The position numbers were made by a program, and so were the translations under genes. From an uncultured Lachnospiraceae bacterium (GTDB lineage: Bacteria; Bacillota; Clostridia; Lachnospirales; Lachnospiraceae), in NCBI GenBank assembly GCA_910584725.1, contig CAJUBE010000002.1, forward strand, positions 124,001-188,000: a DNA stretch of 64,000 nucleotides. The letters run 5' to 3'. Below, one piece after another: positions 60,537 through 64,000 of this stretch (position 1 is the first letter of the stretch; every line of letters starts with the position of its first letter). Under the pieces are notes generated by a model. The model saw nothing but the letters and a program-made list of their open reading frames with translations. It was not told the DNA's origin and made no database searches.

Positions 60537-61703
60537 TCATACTCTTATCCACTCCGCAGGACAGATATCCGCAAAATTCTTTGACCTTGCCCATGTTTTG
60601 GGCGCTATTACTATCTTTTCCCGTGGATTAAGCCAAGCTCCCCACCAACTGTATGTACTGTTTGCTATAATATGATGACTACAAAAGCTCATCAAACACA
60701 TATCAAACCAATTTTGGTATCTTTCAAACATGTTACTTTGTATATATAGGGCATTGCTTTTTTGATAATGTTCTTTTACCCACTCAATATCATCGGAGAA
60801 AAAATAAAACTGACAATTTCCCAGCCTCTGTTCCATGTAATTCATTGCCATGTTATAGTATGCTTCCGTACACACATCACCTAATGCATACATATACTTA
60901 TCCGACAAATAGTCACCTCGCCTGACATGTACTGCCACTATGTCATCTCTAACCCGCATATTCTCACATAATTCCAGCAAATGCCTGTCAACCGTCAGGT
61001 CAAATTGAAAGTCCTGTAGAAGTTCTTCTCTAATCAAAGAAGGAAAATAGTAATTCTGGTGCAGACCCTTTATAAATCCCGTTTCCACATCCAAACTGAA
61101 ATTATCAATTTCATATTTAATCCCGCTGTCTATTATAAATTTCCCCGCAATATCACCATCCAGATATCTCCTTGCCAGTTGGTACTTTTGCCCCGCATCA
61201 CAGGTTTTCATCTGAATATTTCGAAACACCTCCGTAAGCTGAAACATGCCGCCTTCCGCCATCTGATAGTGCGATACATCCGCATAAACATTATCCTTTT
61301 TTAACAAATAATTTTTCATTAAGGCATATTGGAACATTTGATTTCCCAATCCGCCGCTAAAATGTATGATTACAGAATCCTTTTCCAACTCCTCATTGCA
61401 ATGTCGAATATCCACCGGGGCATAAGCTTTTTTCTCCATACAGGAAAAGTAGAAAATACTGTGAACTCCATACTCCTGTCGAAGCTGTTTCTCAATGCCT
61501 TCATAATCTTTGACTGCAATCACCACTGTCGCCGATTTCGTCTTTAATACATCAGGCGCATATATCGGAAGACCGTTTTTTATAGCTCCGCACTTCTCCG
61601 GCATACTATCAATATAGCCCAGAATATTACAGTCATCCTTATAATAGATATATGCCATGTCCCCATATTTTCCGGCTCCCCAAATATAAATATCCTTTTG
61701 CAT
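60537..61703 (-). CDS. GT11 fucosyltransferase-like enzyme with N-terminal Rossmann-like domain
   Basis: A 388-residue protein. The Rossmann-like domain comes first (KDIYIWGAGKYGDMAYIY, ILGYIDSM, ATVVIAVKDY; to ~95), followed by a GT11 alpha-1,2-fucosyltransferase domain: VIIHFSGGLGNQMFQYAL, IVAVHVRRGDYL, CQFYFFSDDIEWVKEHY and IIANSTYSWWGAWLN. The donor should be GDP-fucose or a like sugar; GDP-fucose genes are not in the window. The ATG at 61703 has GGAG six bases upstream. Confidence 0.88.
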   Translation of the reverse strand: MQKDIYIWGAGKYGDMAYIYYKDDCNILGYIDSMPEKCGAIKNGLPIYAPDVLKTKSATVVIAVKDYEGIEKQLRQEYGVHSIFYFSCMEKKAYAPVDIRHCNEELEKDSVIIHFSGGLGNQMFQYALMKNYLLKKDNVYADVSHYQMAEGGMFQLTEVFRNIQMKTCDAGQKYQLARRYLDGDIAGKFIIDSGIKYEIDNFSLDVETGFIKGLHQNYYFPSLIREELLQDFQFDLTVDRHLLELCENMRVRDDIVAVHVRRGDYLSDKYMYALGDVCTEAYYNMAMNYMEQRLGNCQFYFFSDDIEWVKEHYQKSNALYIQSNMFERYQNWFDMCLMSFCSHHIIANSTYSWWGAWLNPREKIVIAPKTWARSKNFADICPAEWIRV

Positions 61704-61712
61704 CACGGTCTC

Positions 61713-62774
61713 CTATTCCGTTTTTTTGAAATGAAACAACCCAAATCTATAATTCCCGTTATGCATATCGCTATCATATTTATGTATGCTGACGTTATAT
61801 TCAATCTCTGTTTCAGTGGCACATGAAAATTCAATTAACTCCATATCTCTAAAGGCATCAACCACTGTCGCCGGATAAAAAATCCTATGCGCATTAAACT
61901 CTACCCGTTCTTTTCCGACAGGCAGCGAAATATACAGATGTCCGCCGTTCCTCATCTTTTTCTGTATATTTGCAAAACACTTAAAACACCCTTCCGGATC
62001 CACCTCATCCCCATATCTTCCAAGCCCGAAATGCTCTAAGGAACACAAAGCCGAAATGCTTCCGATACTCCCGTCTGTAACCTGCCGCAATGTAGTTGCA
62101 TCATCAATGATTGTATGGAGGCCTTCTACTTGTTTGGGAAAGTCACGCACATCTATCATGGTGACATCAATCCCCATAGCCAGCAGATGTGAAATAAAAC
62201 CATCGATTCTGGAGCCGATATCAAAATGTTCTCTTACACCGGATTCGCCTATCAATTTCGCCGCCCACAAATCCTGCCAGAAATAATTTTCGATCGTCCC
62301 TGCATCTGCATATTTATCGGAAATAATGGGCCAGAGATATTTTTGTTGAATATCAAAATTTTTTCTTGTATTAAGATCCTGATATGTTTTCATGTCCTGC
62401 TCAAAAAAAGTGCCTTGATATTCGCCCAGCTCCGCGCAATAATTCGTGTAATTCTTCTCTCCTAAAATATCTCTAATCTCTTCACTGTCTGTATTTCCAC
62501 ATGCTGTTTTTATAGGAAAAAGAAAAATACATTTTTTCAAATCGATGTTTTTTTCCTGACACACTTTATAAACGGCGTCCACACTTTTATTTGCCACGAC
62601 AATATAATCATACTCTTCAGAAGATGGAAGCTCGTTACATGAATAAACCGGTTTATTCATGAACTCCTCTTTCAATTTCCCGGTTTCAATAAAACCTGTA
62701 ATTTCACCGGCATAACCATTTTCTATAAAATTTTTGGCAACTCCTCCGGTTCCCCAGAGCAAAAGCTTTTTCAT
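61713..62774 (-). CDS. DUF268-type methyltransferase-like protein with N-terminal Rossmann-like domain
   Basis: A 353-residue protein. KKLLLWGTGGVAKNFIENG, EITGFIETG and YDYIVVANKSVDAVY form the shared N-terminal domain (to ~100). The rest resembles DUF268 methyltransferase-like proteins: HFDIGSRIDGFISHLLAMG, VTMIDVRDFP, ALCSLEHFGLGRYGDEVDP and GGHLYISLPVGKERVEFNAHR. GGGGAG lies eleven bases before the ATG. Probably a sugar-modifying enzyme; activity is not proven for the family. Confidence 0.8.
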   Translation of the reverse strand: MKKLLLWGTGGVAKNFIENGYAGEITGFIETGKLKEEFMNKPVYSCNELPSSEEYDYIVVANKSVDAVYKVCQEKNIDLKKCIFLFPIKTACGNTDSEEIRDILGEKNYTNYCAELGEYQGTFFEQDMKTYQDLNTRKNFDIQQKYLWPIISDKYADAGTIENYFWQDLWAAKLIGESGVREHFDIGSRIDGFISHLLAMGIDVTMIDVRDFPKQVEGLHTIIDDATTLRQVTDGSIGSISALCSLEHFGLGRYGDEVDPEGCFKCFANIQKKMRNGGHLYISLPVGKERVEFNAHRIFYPATVVDAFRDMELIEFSCATETEIEYNVSIHKYDSDMHNGNYRFGLFHFKKTE

Positions 62775-62802
62775 AAATAATTTGTCTCCCCTTTCGCAAA
62801 AA

Positions 62803-63786
62803 CTATAATCTTATGAAATTATGACTATTTTGATATATCCCCTTATCGATAATCTTTATATCCTCATAATGATGCCTATCTGCAAGCTTATGAATCTGCG
62901 CACAAATTGCCACCTGTGATATTCCTGCAACCAATCCCGTGCATTTTGACAAGGTATACATATCCCTGACCACTTCCAGTCCAAGTAAATACCTGTGCTG
63001 TCTGCGGCTGTTTTTGCTGAATGCGACCGATCTGTTTTTATCACTTCGCTCTACGTCTTCATAAAAACACATTTTCTCGCCATACTTTGCCAAAAATTTT
63101 TTTAATATACGGGTGTCATCCGTAGCAACAAATATCTTCTCATATGCTCTTTCCGTCAGGAGACGATCTACTTCTTGAAAACACTCTTCTTCCGTCACAT
63201 AAACCGGATGATTATCATATTTTGCCCTAAAATCCGTTCCTCTGATATGTACACCCAAAACTTTTGTCTCCCCAATGCCAAGGCTTTCTATTCCAGCATT
63301 CACAAACTGCTGTGTCTGCTCATTGAAATTTATATATTTCCTGATAATACGCGCCATTTCATGCATATAACGTTTTGTATATCCGTAATGAGCGCATTTT
63401 CCTGTAAGCACTAATTCAACCATTTCCCTATGAAATACACGAGAATGCAGCACATTCCTTTTTCGTCCTGCCTCCTTGACCCCGATTGATGTCGGCTGCA
63501 CAAAATAATATTCAAAAGCATTCCTCGTTCCATTTATCACACTGTCTTCTCCGTATGCAAAATGTTTCCCGGCCTGGACCACCGGAATGATTCCACAGAC
63601 ATCAGCAAGATAAATATATTCAAGCCATGCACGGTACATCGCGCAAAAGCCCAAGTCTTTGTTGTCCTCCTCAATAAAATACACAGCTGTTCCCCGTGCA
63701 TTTATACCGAAGTTTCTGATCTGGTCTATCAATAAATTGATGTCCGTATCATCTTGCGTATGAATCAGATAATTCCATAATTTCAT
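62803..63786 (-). CDS. NodZ/FUT8-like fucosyltransferase-fold protein
   Basis: A 327-residue protein. VLGVHIRGTDFRAKY (H-x-R-G-T/G-D) is the GDP-binding motif of the alpha-1,6-fucosyltransferase / O-fucosyltransferase superfamily, followed by KIFVATDDTRILKKFLAKYG and CTGLVAGISQVAI (GT23-like motifs II/III). Unlike its neighbours it has no Rossmann-like extension. The ATG at 63786 has GAGGTG eight bases upstream, which lies in the last codons of the next gene; a frame start at 63834 is not supported. The acceptor is unknown. Confidence 0.78.
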   Translation of the reverse strand: MKLWNYLIHTQDDTDINLLIDQIRNFGINARGTAVYFIEEDNKDLGFCAMYRAWLEYIYLADVCGIIPVVQAGKHFAYGEDSVINGTRNAFEYYFVQPTSIGVKEAGRKRNVLHSRVFHREMVELVLTGKCAHYGYTKRYMHEMARIIRKYINFNEQTQQFVNAGIESLGIGETKVLGVHIRGTDFRAKYDNHPVYVTEEECFQEVDRLLTERAYEKIFVATDDTRILKKFLAKYGEKMCFYEDVERSDKNRSVAFSKNSRRQHRYLLGLEVVRDMYTLSKCTGLVAGISQVAICAQIHKLADRHHYEDIKIIDKGIYQNSHNFIRL

Positions 63787-63791
63787 TTCTA

Positions 63792-64000
63792 TTACACCTC
63801 GTACAATATATCTTCCAGCGAAAGGATCGGACAATCCATCTTAGTTTCCAATGCCTCTTCAATCTCGTCAAAGAACGCAATTGCTGTCACCACAACCGCA
63901 TCCACTTCTTCAAAATTATCTTCCATGGAAACAACACCTACTTCCGAATAAATAGAAGCCGCATTCCTGTCAATGGCATACGCTACCTCAATCCCCGTCC
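63792..64000 (-). CDS. 3' end of a gene with a C-terminal Rossmann-like domain (cut by window edge)
   Basis: An open frame of 68 codons runs from the window edge to TAA at 63792-63794. It reads IEVAYAIDRNAASIYSEVG, VDAVVVTAIAFFDEIEEAL and CPILSLEDILYEV, the second half of the same small Rossmann-like domain present in the genes downstream; here it is C-terminal, as in the GT2 at 53910. The main domain lies outside the window, so the enzyme cannot be named. Confidence 0.7.
   Translation of the reverse strand, partial: TGIEVAYAIDRNAASIYSEVGVVSMEDNFEEVDAVVVTAIAFFDEIEEALETKMDCPILSLEDILYEV

Noticed and set aside
1..64000. CRISPR arrays, tRNA or rRNA genes, prophage integrase
   Set aside because: No regularly spaced repeats, cloverleaf or rRNA sequence and no integrase-like protein was seen on either strand.

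Overview
The window looks like a chromosomal stretch of a Lachnospiraceae-type Clostridia (Bacillota). Supporting signs are strong AGGAGG-type ribosome binding sites, DUF6020 membrane proteins, AAA-ATPase/PD-(D/E)XK fusions, a PD-(D/E)XK putative transposase and a PyrE-like phosphoribosyltransferase. I identify about 50 genes; only the first gene (AraC family) and the phosphoribosyltransferase near 16 kb lie on the + strand. Most of the window is one very large surface-glycan (capsule, exopolysaccharide or glycoprotein-glycan) locus read on the - strand, interrupted by an AT-rich accessory island. No tRNA, rRNA, CRISPR array or complete insertion sequence was seen.

Layout. (1) 0-15.3 kb: a partial AraC regulator converges on a 12-gene - strand operon. 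This operon starts at a promoter near 15.3 kb with a PglC-like phosphoglycosyl transferase, then a PLP enzyme, an ATP-grasp enzyme, a GT4, a UDP-sugar dehydrogenase, a GT-C-like membrane protein, a WbpP/TviC-like epimerase, a sugar formyltransferase, three GT4s and a DUF6020 protein. (2) 15.6-16.5 kb: a + strand phosphoribosyltransferase-like gene with its own promoter, 5'UTR hairpin and terminator. (3) 16.6-28.7 kb: PglE/PglF-type amino-sugar enzymes, a large O-antigen ligase/polymerase-like protein, argC, DUF6020, GNAT, a large membrane protein and a WecE-type transaminase. (4) 28.8-41.4 kb: a DUF234 ATPase under a triple-palindrome operator; then a membrane protein, GNAT, acyltransferase-3, GtrA and a PglK-like ABC flippase; then a pseudaminic-acid block (PseF, PseI, ATP-grasp, GT52-like transferase). 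(5) 41.4-51.8 kb: accessory island with an AAA-ATPase carrying an in-frame palindromic insert, an Rpn-type nuclease and a seven-gene AT-rich operon with a TPR-CHAT caspase-like protease, a split M48 protease/Sel1 pair, a two-helix membrane protein and three unknown proteins. (6) 51.8-64 kb: a second glycan block (HAD, GT2, radical SAM, GT4, asparagine-synthase-like, two methyltransferases, GT11, fucosyltransferase-like). Nearly every enzyme in it carries an extra small Rossmann-like domain at one end.

How the genes fit together (inference). PglF + PglE can make a UDP-4-amino-4,6-dideoxy-GlcNAc, the formyltransferase may N-formylate an amino sugar of this kind, and the PglC-like enzyme would load the first sugar on undecaprenyl phosphate. 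The dehydrogenase + epimerase pair predicts UDP-GalNAc uronic acid, WecE predicts dTDP-Fuc4N, and PseI/PseF predict CMP-pseudaminic acid. GTs extend the chain, GtrA/ABC/Wzy-like proteins flip, export or polymerise, and GNAT/AT3/methyltransferases decorate it.

Most notable are the CHAT/M48 operon, the shared Rossmann module of the right-hand block, the in-frame palindromic element in the ATPase, and a family of three-hairpin intergenic repeats that lie directly after stop codons and in one case supply a ribosome binding site.
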